A DNA stretch of 64,000 nucleotides, from the NCBI RefSeq assembly GCF_001750685.1, contig NZ_CP017269.1:248001-312000 (forward strand), given 5' to 3'. Position 1 is the first letter of the stretch, and each line of letters begins with the position of its first letter. The translations under genes were made by a program, and so were the position numbers. This document shows positions 27,068-35,936 of this stretch, one piece after another. The DNA comes from Geosporobacter ferrireducens (GTDB lineage: Bacteria > Bacillota > Clostridia > Peptostreptococcales > Thermotaleaceae). The notes beneath the pieces are model-generated. The model ran no database searches. It worked only from the letters and a program-made list of their open reading frames with translations, and was not told where the DNA came from.

Positions 27068-27310
27068 TTACTTTCTTCCAATAGTCTTATTATTTCTTCT
27101 CATAAGATACGCCAAGATTGGAAAGGATAAAGCGATACAAGCAAAAATACTAACAACAAATCTAAATCTAGGATTGTTAAACCATAGTTCCTTATATTCA
27201 ATGAATAAGTTACTGTATGCGCTAGGCGAAAATATATAAATTGTAAGTAAAATAGCAATCGTAAAACTTATTGATATAAGTCATAAGCCTTCATTCAATT
27301 GATTAAGCAT
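27068..27310 (-). pseudogene. Small membrane-protein gene with an in-frame TGA
   Basis: GGAGGG precedes an ATG at 27308-27310; codon 10 is TGA and the same frame continues for 70 codons as a two-helix membrane protein (ISISFTIAILLTIYIF ... FVVSIFACIALSFPILAYLM). The single nonsense codon suggests recent inactivation. Confidence 0.55.
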
Positions 27311-27599
27311 TCAATCACCCTCCTTCTAGGGCATCCTTTTCTAATTAACTGTAAATTTAAAGATTATAGCCCATAATCTCCTCCATACATCTCTAAATGT
27401 CCTTCCATAAAATCTAGTAACTCTTCAAAAAAAACTTCGTCATCATGCATCATTTCTACTGCTTTCTCTATTTGCTCTTGAGTAAAATGAATACCTTTTT
27501 CGTCTATCAAATTCTCGAATAAATGTAATGGACCCCTTTGTCAAGACACAAAATTGCACTTGATAAGTTAGTCCTCCTTCTCATATATTTTTAGGCATG

Positions 27600-28406
27600 C
27601 TAAGCAGCCATATAGACGTTATATGGGATCTGATAATCGAGAGATTGATGCTTTCTTTCACGGTTATAAAAGTCCATGTACTCATCTACAAGGGCTCTAA
27701 GCTCACCCACTGTTTCATAAGCATATAGATAAAGTTTCTCTTGTTTTATGTTGCGAAAGAACCGTTCTGTTATGGCATTATCTGTGGCTCTGCCTTTTGA
27801 GTCCATACTAATCTTGATCTCTTGCTCTTTCAGTAGGCTAATGTAGTCATTGCTTGTAAATTGGCTACCTTGATCGCTATTGATAATTTCAGGCTTAGCC
27901 TTTGTAAATCCCCTTTTTAGGCATCTGAGAATAAAATCACACTCAAGGGTATTGGACAGCTGATAGTCTATAATTGTCCGTGAGTACCAGTCTATGATGA
28001 CGAATAGGTACATATGTCCCTTTGGCATAGGAATGTAGGTAAGATCTACTCCCCACACTTGGTTTACACGGGTAATTGGAACATTTCTGAGCAAATAAGG
28101 GTATATTTTATGCTGACGATTTCTCTTACTGAGATTGGGACCTGGATAATGTATTTTTAATCTCATAAGTCTCATGTATTTCTGGATACGTTTACAGTTG
28201 ACTTCATAGCCAAGCCCCTTTAATTCCTCAACCATTCGGCGAGAGCCGTAGTAGGGATGCTTCATGTGTATCAGATCAATTAATTGCATCAGAAGTATCT
28301 GAGAGCCATCTTTTGGCTTAGGTTGATAGTATGTTCCGGTTCGATTGATCTGCAGCAGTTCACATTGCCTTTTGATACATATTTTCCTAAAGTCAGGCTC
28401 TAACAT
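27600..28406 (-). CDS. IS3-family transposase OrfB (DDE integrase)
   Basis: 268 residues with an N-terminal HTH_21-type region (MKHPYYGSRRMVEELK) and an integrase core: first Asp in WGVDLTYIPM, second in INSDQGSQFTS, Glu in AITERFFRNIKQE. It is normally made as an OrfAB fusion by frameshifting from orfA, which ends 22 bp upstream; as written it has its own ATG. Confidence 0.92.
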   Translation of the reverse strand: MLEPDFRKICIKRQCELLQINRTGTYYQPKPKDGSQILLMQLIDLIHMKHPYYGSRRMVEELKGLGYEVNCKRIQKYMRLMRLKIHYPGPNLSKRNRQHKIYPYLLRNVPITRVNQVWGVDLTYIPMPKGHMYLFVIIDWYSRTIIDYQLSNTLECDFILRCLKRGFTKAKPEIINSDQGSQFTSNDYISLLKEQEIKISMDSKGRATDNAITERFFRNIKQEKLYLYAYETVGELRALVDEYMDFYNRERKHQSLDYQIPYNVYMAA

Positions 28407-28428
28407 ATTCTTTCGCTCTTCAACGGAT

Positions 28429-28722
28429 TTATTTGAGGCCAGATTTTTTTTTCAACCAATCAACCTCTATGGTTAATTGGCCAATCTTTTTGAGTAATGC
28501 CTCCTTTTCTGCCTCAAGCTGCTGTTGTTCTTTATGAGCTTTGTCATCTGCACCCTTGAATGCATTCACCATGTTATCTAAGAATTGTTTTTTCCATCTT
28601 AGAATCTGGTTTGAATGGATCTCATAGGTTGAGCAGATTTCTGAGAGTGTTTTTTCTCCCTGGATTAGCTCCATTATTATTTTGGATTTCTCTTCTGGGG
28701 TAAATTGTCTTCGTTTTTTCAT
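28429..28722 (-). CDS. IS3-family transposase OrfA (HTH)
   Basis: 97 residues: HTH_Tnp_1 fold (FTPEEKSKIIMELIQGEKTLSEICSTYEIHSNQ opening, split here only by reading) followed by a leucine-zipper-like coiled coil that supports dimerisation. Binds the IS ends. The A-rich end (GLK with AAAAAAA upstream) is a likely -1 frameshift site. Confidence 0.9.
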   Translation of the reverse strand: MKKRRQFTPEEKSKIIMELIQGEKTLSEICSTYEIHSNQILRWKKQFLDNMVNAFKGADDKAHKEQQQLEAEKEALLKKIGQLTIEVDWLKKKSGLK

Positions 28723-28917
28723 AGTTTCATTATAACTTATTCTGACGTTTTTTGTGTCAAATCTACGGGTCCATTATAAAATGCTTCAATATAACTTTCA
28801 TTGCTTCTCTTGTATTCATTTTCACAGTCCCCTTTCTTATTGTACATTTTCACTATTGATCCGTAATAATACCTAATATTAAATTTTATAACCCTAGATT
28901 ATTTCACTATTAAAGTA

Positions 28918-29286
28918 CTAATAGGGAACGCTCCCTCTTGATGGCCAATTCTCCTGAATCGGCCTACTTTCTGTGGCCTGATCCATTTGAAAGATTTTTG
29001 TGATATTTTTAATCAGTTTATCTTGTCCTGTCTTTAGCAAGGTATACCAACCGCCTCCTAAAAACAATAATCCTACACAAAGGCCAATGGCGCACCATTT
29101 GTTATTCTCCTTTGTAAACAGTCGTCCCCTCCCTATGAATAAGGTCAAAACACCTATTAAAACATACATAACCGATGTAATGATGAGCAATCCTCCAATA
29201 ATCGTAATAAATGCTCCACCCACACTTATGATCCCCTCTATGGGTCTCCAGTTAAGATCTGGTGGAGGATTGACATATGGACTCAT
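28918..29286 (-). CDS. Small T4SS membrane protein (VirB2/pilin-like candidate)
   Basis: 122 residues with two hydrophobic helices (about 19-53 and 66-81) flanked by a Pro-rich start and a polar tail. It and the next gene share a two-helix GG-containing layout ('LGGGWYTLLK' here and 'TGGGWLSFIKLW' there), so they look like distant paralogues of the VirB2/TrbC size class. Last gene of the T4SS operon. Confidence 0.6.
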   Translation of the reverse strand: MSPYVNPPPDLNWRPIEGIISVGGAFITIIGGLLIITSVMYVLIGVLTLFIGRGRLFTKENNKWCAIGLCVGLLFLGGGWYTLLKTGQDKLIKNITKIFQMDQATESRPIQENWPSRGSVPY

Positions 29287-29337
29287 TTAGGTACACTTCC
29301 TTTCCTAAATCCCTAATAGAAAGCTTTATTTGGATTT

Positions 29338-29377
29338 AAAGGTAAAGATCTGCAAGCTGCTGCAGCTCTTTACCTTT
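29338..29377 (-). terminator. Hairpin between the two small T4SS genes
   Basis: AAAGGTAAAGA pairs with TCTTTACCTTT over 11 bp; the 18-nt loop itself holds GCTGCAGC. The following T-run is weak on the minus strand, so partial termination or transcript protection is likely. Confidence 0.55.
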
Positions 29378-29383
29378 TTTAGA

Positions 29384-29800
29384 TTAATTTTTCTCTTGAA
29401 AGATCTGTTCTGCAGGAGTTATTACTACACGGTCCCATAATTTTATAAAGCTTAACCATCCGCCACCGGTAATTAAAAGTCCAATAATCAACCCTGTGGC
29501 AAAGCGTTTTAACTCCTCTTTTCCAACCTTTCCTTTGCCGAAAAATTGCAGCAGTCCATGCCAGCCGATATACCCCAAAGCGGCTACAATACCAAGAATT
29601 CCTAGCACTAAAATAATTGTAGCACTAATGATCAATATCGGTCCCAATACGCCCCAGGCCATGGCATCATTGGCCTTCATAAGCTTTGCGAATTTGTCTA
29701 ATACACCTTCGTCAGCAAAACTTGTAATGGTTGAAGCGAACAATGCCATTAACGGAATCATTCCCAAGGTGATTCTTTCGAAGGCAATTCTTTTTTTCAT
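29384..29800 (-). CDS. VirB2-like T4SS subunit candidate with signal peptide
   Basis: 138 residues. N-terminal signal sequence (to about residue 29, SFA-D), then two hydrophobic helices (about 47-75 and 104-122) separated by a short basic loop, the plan of VirB2/TrbC pilins. Strong GGAGAAGGA site. Located after VirB4 in the T4SS operon. Confidence 0.65.
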   Translation of the reverse strand: MKKRIAFERITLGMIPLMALFASTITSFADEGVLDKFAKLMKANDAMAWGVLGPILIISATIILVLGILGIVAALGYIGWHGLLQFFGKGKVGKEELKRFATGLIIGLLITGGGWLSFIKLWDRVVITPAEQIFQEKN

Positions 29801-29866
29801 GATCCTTCTCCTTTCTTATTTTGCACCTTTCATTCTTCACATTGCAAAATCCAATGTCTCACACTT

Positions 29867-29974
29867 TTATTCTTTTTCTAACTCACCTCCTTTCTCCGCT
29901 ATGGCCATAATGCATTTTAAGAGAGCAAAATACAAAAAAATAAAAAAGATTATATCGACGATAATCATTTTCAT
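29867..29974 (-). CDS. 35-residue single-helix membrane peptide in the T4SS operon
   Basis: ATG at 29972-29974 behind GGGAAGGAGC; one hydrophobic helix (residues 3-20), then an acidic tail EKGGELEKE. It starts 19 bp after the VirB4 stop. Too short to place in a family, but the signals and spacing support expression. Confidence 0.6.
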   Translation of the reverse strand: MKMIIVDIIFFIFLYFALLKCIMAIAEKGGELEKE

Positions 29975-29992
29975 GCTCCTTCCCCTGAAGTT

Positions 29993-31816
29993 CTAGGCCA
30001 ATCCTCTGGTTTTACTAAGCTGTCTAAACTCGCTGTCCGGAAGCTTTAGGCGCAGGATGTCATACAGATCTCCGCGACTACTCTTCTCCCGGTAGATAAA
30101 GGAATATTTCGGTAAATTCAACCAAGCCTCAATCACTTCCCGGGGCATGTCCGCATTCCCGGCCAGCTTCTCAATCTTATCCCGCTCCAAGGCAAAGAAG
30201 AATTTGTATTTAGTATTGTCCCAGATTCCCTGTCCGCCTTCTGTATTAAATAAAATGGAAGGATCGTTAAAACCCATCAGTACCATATCATTAAATTTCC
30301 TTCCAGTTGTTACAGAGCGGTATAGGGGCGGCCAGGCGTATTGTTTACGGATCAGCCGCTGCAGCTCATCGTATACTTCCGCGGAGTAATGCTGCTTTTT
30401 GATTCGGTCTCTTTTAATCTGCTGCCAGGATAGGCCGGTGGCCATAACAATCTTAATCGCTCCAATGCTTTGATCAAATTCATTTTCTACGGAGCTGGCC
30501 ACATGGTAGACAACTAATTTTTTGTTTCTGATCCAATCAGAGTCTTGGGCCTGGGCAAACAGGTCACTGTTTGGACCTTCAAAAAAGGACCAGATATCCT
30601 CCGCCAGCTCCGCTGCCCCATCCTTAAAAGGGATGCTGCTGTCAGTGGATTTTGCATTTTTCTTAATCCGTTCATACAGGGGATGTAGGCCTACATCCGG
30701 ATCTCTTTTGTTCCAGGTCCTAGGATCCTTTTTTCGGATGCCCGCATCTCCCCACATTTTCATTAATGCGTATTCTAAGGCATTTCTCTTTTTGACCGTG
30801 AGATTCTCGCTCAAAAGACTGAAGGTTGCCCGGGTGTTTACGGTAGCTTCGTTATATCTGGCCATGTCAGCCTCCCTAGCTACCTCCTGTGAAGCTTTAT
30901 CCAGCATGCCTAGCTCCATTTCTTCTTCTATGGCGCGCTCAATGATGGTAGGATCTACATATTTACCGCTCCCCTCTGTAAGGTCTACCCACTCTCCTTT
31001 AACCTTTTTACATAGAGCCCGATACTCACCGTCTACATCATAGACATAAAGTTTAAAACCCTCTTCCAGCAGCCCTTCGCTATGACCTTTTATCGCCGTC
31101 GATTTTCCCTCTCCCGACAAGCCTACAAAAATTTGATTCTGATTGTCTTCTCCTCTTTTGTAATCCTTATACACCATCGAATTATCGTAAATCCTATGTC
31201 CTATGTAGGTCCCGAAGGCGTCGGAGATGGATCCGTCCAACATAGGGTAAACGGCCCCTACTGCATTTAAGTCCAATATTCTGCCCGGATGTCTTTTAAA
31301 GAGTTCATCTCCCCCTGCAATCCATGCAGCATCCAATCCGCTGTGCTGTTCGTTTGTCAGATCATCTAGGATAAATCCTTTAAATTCAAAATCATCCTTG
31401 AATTTTCTGACGCTTTCTTTAAATGCCTTTTGATTATTGCTGGCGATGGTGACGGTAACCCAAAAGTCTGCATATCTTCCTTTACTGGTACCATCACGAA
31501 AGTAGAGCAAAGCATTTAATGCCTTTTCTTCTTCTTCTCTTCCCTTATCACTGAGATTTTTGGTCTTATAGGCTTCTAAGTTTCTCTGGATACGATCCAT
31601 TTTCCATTTCATCTTCTGGTCAAACTTTACTTCTGCCGGCTTAAAGTGCTCTCCACAAATCACACTCACACCTGGAATGACATGCTCTCCATGGGTAATG
31701 CTATACATGAGGTTAGCCGTAACCGACTGGGGAAAATCCTTAATGAGAAAAGTCTTCACAAAGGAATCGTTGATTTCAAGATGCTTTGGTTTTACTTTTA
31801 CAGTGTTTTTGATCAT
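29993..31816 (-). CDS. VirB4-family T4SS ATPase
   Basis: 607-residue ATPase that energises assembly of the conjugation channel. Seen: Walker A GLSGEGKST at about residue 235, the following YVYDVDGEY strand, Walker B region KLVVYHVASS, and the family's YDELQRLIR and ATGLSW segments. It overlaps the PrgI-like gene by 4 bp (ATGA), a usual arrangement in Gram-positive ICEs. VirB4 is among the best markers of conjugative elements, so this fixes the element's type. Confidence 0.93.
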   Translation of the reverse strand: MIKNTVKVKPKHLEINDSFVKTFLIKDFPQSVTANLMYSITHGEHVIPGVSVICGEHFKPAEVKFDQKMKWKMDRIQRNLEAYKTKNLSDKGREEEEKALNALLYFRDGTSKGRYADFWVTVTIASNNQKAFKESVRKFKDDFEFKGFILDDLTNEQHSGLDAAWIAGGDELFKRHPGRILDLNAVGAVYPMLDGSISDAFGTYIGHRIYDNSMVYKDYKRGEDNQNQIFVGLSGEGKSTAIKGHSEGLLEEGFKLYVYDVDGEYRALCKKVKGEWVDLTEGSGKYVDPTIIERAIEEEMELGMLDKASQEVAREADMARYNEATVNTRATFSLLSENLTVKKRNALEYALMKMWGDAGIRKKDPRTWNKRDPDVGLHPLYERIKKNAKSTDSSIPFKDGAAELAEDIWSFFEGPNSDLFAQAQDSDWIRNKKLVVYHVASSVENEFDQSIGAIKIVMATGLSWQQIKRDRIKKQHYSAEVYDELQRLIRKQYAWPPLYRSVTTGRKFNDMVLMGFNDPSILFNTEGGQGIWDNTKYKFFFALERDKIEKLAGNADMPREVIEAWLNLPKYSFIYREKSSRGDLYDILRLKLPDSEFRQLSKTRGLA

Positions 31817-32682
31817 TTTTTCTCACCCCACCCCTTCATCGATTTTTTTCTATCTTCAATCCACCCTTTAAGCTTTTGCAGCCGGTTCTTTCTTTGAGAC
31901 TGCTCTTGTTCTCCCCGTTCCACTTTTGCATTAGGGGTCAGCTGCCAGGTCTCCAGTTCCTTTATGGCCTCGGCTCCCAGGTATACACTATTCTCGCCTT
32001 CAAAAGGTCCTAAAATATCCTGCAGGGTCAATTCCTCTTCGTCCCCTTTAGCCGTGCTTTCTCTTTTTACAATCCGAATGATATGCCTGGTTTTTTTTGC
32101 TTTTCTAGACTCTTTATAGTGGTGTTCAATTCTAGCATTCTCCAGCTCCCGGGAACCTTCCGGAAGGTCCTTTAATCGTGCGTAGCGCCTTTCTAAGGAT
32201 GCGGTATCCTCTGCAGTACAAATGCGGTATATGCTCACTTCCCCGCCAGCCTTTAGAATGGAAAATACATCCTGTGAAAAGATGTCCGCCCGCTTATCCT
32301 GTTTGTCTGTCTCGCATACCTCCCAGGGATCCGCTGCATATTCCATGATTACAGCTTCTGCTTTATTTTTAAGCTTGCAGACAGAGCCATATGCTGTAAT
32401 ACTACTGAGCTGCATCAGGTCATTGATTTTCTTTTTTGCTTTTTTGTAACTGTTTTTGGTACGCCGATATTTTGGCACCTCTAACACAAAGAACCCTGTT
32501 GTCATGAAAAAAGACAGAATCACAAGCAGAACCCCTATAAAGGGGTTCCTGATAATAAGGGCTGCTATAATGCTGATCACCAGCACCCCAAGGATCCATG
32601 GAAGACTTGTGATGGGTACCAGCTTTCCTAATTTAACGTCTTCTCTAATATCTGCTGGCATATATCGATTGCGCAGTCCCAT
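31813..32682 (-). CDS. PrgI-like T4SS inner-membrane protein with long cytoplasmic domain
   Basis: 289 residues. Two adjacent hydrophobic helices (about 28-45 and 48-68) precede VPKYRR, as in PrgI/VirB3-like proteins that pair with VirB4; the remaining 210 residues are charged and soluble, far longer than typical PrgI (about 120). The extra domain has no recognised relative. Confidence 0.65.
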   Translation of the reverse strand: MGLRNRYMPADIREDVKLGKLVPITSLPWILGVLVISIIAALIIRNPFIGVLLVILSFFMTTGFFVLEVPKYRRTKNSYKKAKKKINDLMQLSSITAYGSVCKLKNKAEAVIMEYAADPWEVCETDKQDKRADIFSQDVFSILKAGGEVSIYRICTAEDTASLERRYARLKDLPEGSRELENARIEHHYKESRKAKKTRHIIRIVKRESTAKGDEEELTLQDILGPFEGENSVYLGAEAIKELETWQLTPNAKVERGEQEQSQRKNRLQKLKGWIEDRKKSMKGWGEKK

Positions 32683-32704
32683 ATTTCCTTCTCCCTCCTC
32701 TACC

Positions 32705-34306
32705 CTATACCGGTAACGGACCCATGTAAGCCCCTTCCTCCGGTGGCTGTTTATCCTTTACTAAACGGCCCAGTTCTTTATCTAAATAATAAAAATCTCC
32801 TTCAGGAGAATCATAGTACCGGTCTTTTTGTTCATAGCTTTTTATGATGTCTCCTACCTGGGTACTGTAATCTTCATCAAAAATAAGCCCTTTCTGATGC
32901 TCCAGTTGAACCTTTTCTACCGAAACCTCCGGCAGGGCCTTTAAGATGTCCTGGTAGATATTTTCCAGATCCCGCTCATTCCTAAAGGCATATTGCAGCA
33001 GATTTTCTTTTGCTACCTGATCCTTCCCGTAGGCTTGTCCTTTTGAAATCTGTTTTAGATTCATTTCAGTTTGTGACACCTCCTGCAGCAGTTCTTCGAT
33101 TTTGCTCTTTCTGGATGCCAACAGGTGCTCTGTATCCTCAAAACCACCGGAATGTTTACTGGCCTCTGTACTCTCCTGTTGGGAAGAAGTCTCCCCTTGA
33201 TTTAAGCCCATCCGGTTTCTAATAGACTCTCCGGCTTTATCCAGATGCTCTCCAATGGTTTTTAATCCCTTCATAAAGGCTTTGCCTCCTAAAGTTACAG
33301 GATCCTTCACAGCCTGTATGAGCCAACGAAACCATATCCATATGGCTAAAGCGATTCCTACCGTAAAGAGAATACAGGCAATAATTTGGGGAATAATTCT
33401 GGCAAAATCCTCACTTTCTGCAGCATATACCGAAAACAGCCAAGCAAGGGTGGTAATCAGTGTAATCATTACAGAGCGGACATACAGATTCAAAAGCCCG
33501 ACGGCCGGTTCCATATTGCCAGTATAGGCACATCCAGCAATCCACAAGCAACACAAGCCACCCAGTCCCCCGACGACAAAATAACGAATAATCCCAAACA
33601 CCCCGGTCAGCCCCATGACACCCATGGCCCAGAGCATAACAAAAAGACCTCCGCCTCCGTTTTCCGTGAAGGTTTTATAAAAGGGTTCGTTTTTGCTCAG
33701 GTCTGCCCCAAAGGCGATCTTCATCAAGCCTACTCCCGTAAAGCTGCTAAAGCCTATGTCTCCTCCGGTATTTTCCTGTGTCAGTATACTGCTCTCTGCC
33801 TTCTCATACTTTTCTTCCAAAGTAGGCTGTGCAATAGATGAAAAGGCCATATTGCTCATTTCAATAATCCAATCCCCGCTATATAAAGATAGGGATGCAG
33901 CAATAAAGCTGATTAAAAAAGCACTGAATATTCTTTTGTGGCCTTCTGATCCGGTAATTACCTTCAAAAGCGAATATCCCCCGCCGATGACAATCAGAAT
34001 AATGGCCGGCATATAGGTTAGCCACCAAAGGCTTACAATCCACTTATATCCTATTAGCTTAGGGGTTTGAAAAACCCACTGGTTCATCAGACCGGAAGTA
34101 GCATTCAATACATCTTCCAAAGCTTCTCCGTTGGTTTTTTCCAGGGCCTTTGTAAACCAGCTCTTCTCTTGTGGATTTTCTTGCGGGTTTTCTTGTAGGT
34201 TCTCATCCCTCGGCCCTGTATCCCCGTAAGCAACAGTAGTAAGAAAGATTACTAACAGCACTGCAAGAATTATTCGAGCTCTAATTTTGTTTTTAAAAAA
34301 TATCAC
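32705..34306 (-). CDS. VirB6/TrbL-like polytopic T4SS protein, GTG start
   Basis: 533 residues: signal sequence (to about residue 29), about seven hydrophobic helices between 85 and 350, then a long charged cytoplasmic tail with coiled coil (SRKSKIEELLQEVSQTEMNL). VirB6 proteins form the inner-membrane part of the channel. The GTG is preceded by AAAGGAGG. Nineteen bp separate it from the M23 gene. Confidence 0.75.
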   Translation of the reverse strand: MIFFKNKIRARIILAVLLVIFLTTVAYGDTGPRDENLQENPQENPQEKSWFTKALEKTNGEALEDVLNATSGLMNQWVFQTPKLIGYKWIVSLWWLTYMPAIILIVIGGGYSLLKVITGSEGHKRIFSAFLISFIAASLSLYSGDWIIEMSNMAFSSIAQPTLEEKYEKAESSILTQENTGGDIGFSSFTGVGLMKIAFGADLSKNEPFYKTFTENGGGGLFVMLWAMGVMGLTGVFGIIRYFVVGGLGGLCCLWIAGCAYTGNMEPAVGLLNLYVRSVMITLITTLAWLFSVYAAESEDFARIIPQIIACILFTVGIALAIWIWFRWLIQAVKDPVTLGGKAFMKGLKTIGEHLDKAGESIRNRMGLNQGETSSQQESTEASKHSGGFEDTEHLLASRKSKIEELLQEVSQTEMNLKQISKGQAYGKDQVAKENLLQYAFRNERDLENIYQDILKALPEVSVEKVQLEHQKGLIFDEDYSTQVGDIIKSYEQKDRYYDSPEGDFYYLDKELGRLVKDKQPPEEGAYMGPLPV

Positions 34307-34325
34307 ATTCCCATTCCTCCTTTTA

Positions 34326-35936
34326 CTAGTTTATTAGCGGCTGAGGATCTATGGCCTTTCCCTGATACCGGATCTCAAAATGCAAATGGGGTCCTGTACT
34401 TCTTCCTGTAGAGCCCACCGCAGCAACCACCTGTCCGGTTTTTACCATATCTCCCTTCTTTACATAGAATTTATTCAGATGGGCATAGTAGGTCTCAAAA
34501 TCTTGATATCCCTCTTCTGTATGTTGAATAATCAACAGATTGCCGTAGCTTCCCATCCCTCCCGCATAGATAACTTTTCCGGCAGCTGCACCATGCACCG
34601 GCGTGTTCATAGGTGCACCGATATCGATTCCGTTATGAAACCTTCTATCTTTTAAGGTCGGGTGAATTCTATAGCCAAATTTTGAAGTAATGGGATATTT
34701 GCTACCCAGAGGTCTTAGAAACCGGCCTGGTGGAATAACCAGCTCGCCTAAATCAATATCCTCGCCTGGACTAGGATAGATGGTATCGGGCTGAATGTTC
34801 ATAGCTTCGGCCAAGAGTTCTAAAAATGGTTTATTATTGGGTATTACCTGGGCCAATTCATAGATTAAATAAGGATCTGCATCGGTATCTAACCGGTTAT
34901 TTGACAAAAAAGAAAAAAAGTTGTAGTTATCCGTTGTTGTTAAAACATCTAACACATCCTTTTCCACTTTCCTTCTTGTTTCCATCCAGGTAGTACTGGT
35001 ATAATGATCCGTTACCGTTCTTGAAGTTTTGTATTTTTTCCCATCCTTACCTGTACGGGTGGTAGTCACCACACGGGTCTGGGTCCAGGATCTTTTTTCC
35101 GGATATGGCTGACTTTTTATCCAACCGGTATCCTCCTGCACCTCCCGCTTATATTTAAAGGCGTAATCCTTAAACATAGTGGAAATATGGTTTGGATAAG
35201 GCAGCGGATAGGAGTATCTGTAATCTGTCTGTTCATCTGTATTTTCTACCATAACACCGTTGCAGGTGACAATCCTTCTGAGATAGGTAGATTCCCAGAT
35301 AGTCTCCTCATATTGAAAACTGTCATCATCAATCTTATAATAGGTCTCTCCTTTTTCTAAATCCTGATCTACAGTATATTTAAAGCTCCAGTCAAACACA
35401 GTTTCCAGGCCATCCTGATCTACTTTTTTTTCAGCCTGTTTTAATAGTGCAGTATCCTTTTCCTTGTCCGATGTCTCATTGATCACATCAACACCTACCA
35501 GTGCCTGCTTAAATAACCGGTAGGGATAGGTTTCATTCCACAGATTCAGCGTATATTCATACCGATCCGGCTTTGATGATGTATCCAGCCATTCATGATG
35601 CTGCCCTTCTGATACCTTCTTCCAAACCTTTCTTTTGATGACAGCATCCTGGGGAATACTTTTATTTTCAAGTAAAGCATATGCAGCGACCTTCTTCGGG
35701 TGCACGCTGATCCCCTGTTCTTCTAATTGATCTGCCTGGAGGTCTTCTACTTCCTTACTCCACGCTATCTGTTCCTGATTTGTACTTCCCGCTATAGAAA
35801 AGAGTTCCTCTACTGCCAGAATTGGCATGGCATTAAGAATATTTCCCGTGAATATGATCGCAATAATTATGATGAAAATAACGGGTACTATCCACATTAG
35901 CGATCTATTTTTATCCCTCAAAGCATTTACCCCCAC
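34326..35936 (-). CDS. M23 metallopeptidase, T4SS cell-wall hydrolase
   Basis: 536 residues. One N-terminal TM helix (about 14-32), a long exported middle region, and a C-terminal lysostaphin-type peptidase with FHNGIDIGAP (about residue 436; His and Asp ligands), YYAHLNKF and GPHLHFEIR (about 517). M23 enzymes cut peptide cross-links and open the wall for the conjugation channel, in place of the VirB1 transglycosylase. GTG start overlaps the upstream gene by 10 bp; a TTG five codons later behind GGGGGT is an alternative. Confidence 0.88.
   Translation of the reverse strand: MGVNALRDKNRSLMWIVPVIFIIIIAIIFTGNILNAMPILAVEELFSIAGSTNQEQIAWSKEVEDLQADQLEEQGISVHPKKVAAYALLENKSIPQDAVIKRKVWKKVSEGQHHEWLDTSSKPDRYEYTLNLWNETYPYRLFKQALVGVDVINETSDKEKDTALLKQAEKKVDQDGLETVFDWSFKYTVDQDLEKGETYYKIDDDSFQYEETIWESTYLRRIVTCNGVMVENTDEQTDYRYSYPLPYPNHISTMFKDYAFKYKREVQEDTGWIKSQPYPEKRSWTQTRVVTTTRTGKDGKKYKTSRTVTDHYTSTTWMETRRKVEKDVLDVLTTTDNYNFFSFLSNNRLDTDADPYLIYELAQVIPNNKPFLELLAEAMNIQPDTIYPSPGEDIDLGELVIPPGRFLRPLGSKYPITSKFGYRIHPTLKDRRFHNGIDIGAPMNTPVHGAAAGKVIYAGGMGSYGNLLIIQHTEEGYQDFETYYAHLNKFYVKKGDMVKTGQVVAAVGSTGRSTGPHLHFEIRYQGKAIDPQPLIN

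Larger units (their letters stand above)
27526..28778 (-). mobile_element. IS3-family insertion sequence, apparently complete
   Basis: 1253 bp with related ends: TAATGGACCC...GACACAAAA at the left and the inverted TATAATGGACCC...GACACAAAA at the right. Flanking direct repeats AAATG lie at 27521-27525 and 28779-28783. It contains orfA and orfB, both intact, so it may be active. Confidence 0.88.
27364..28819 (-). pseudogene. Small acidic gene split by an IS3-family insertion
   Basis: The 5' part (MNTREAMKVILKH, ATG at 28817-28819 with AAGGGGAC upstream) and the 3' part (LFENLIDEKGIHF ... ending GGDYGL, stop at 27364) join in frame if the insertion sequence and one copy of the 5-bp repeat AAATG are removed. 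The restored product is about 65 residues, helical and acidic. Function unknown. Confidence 0.7.
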
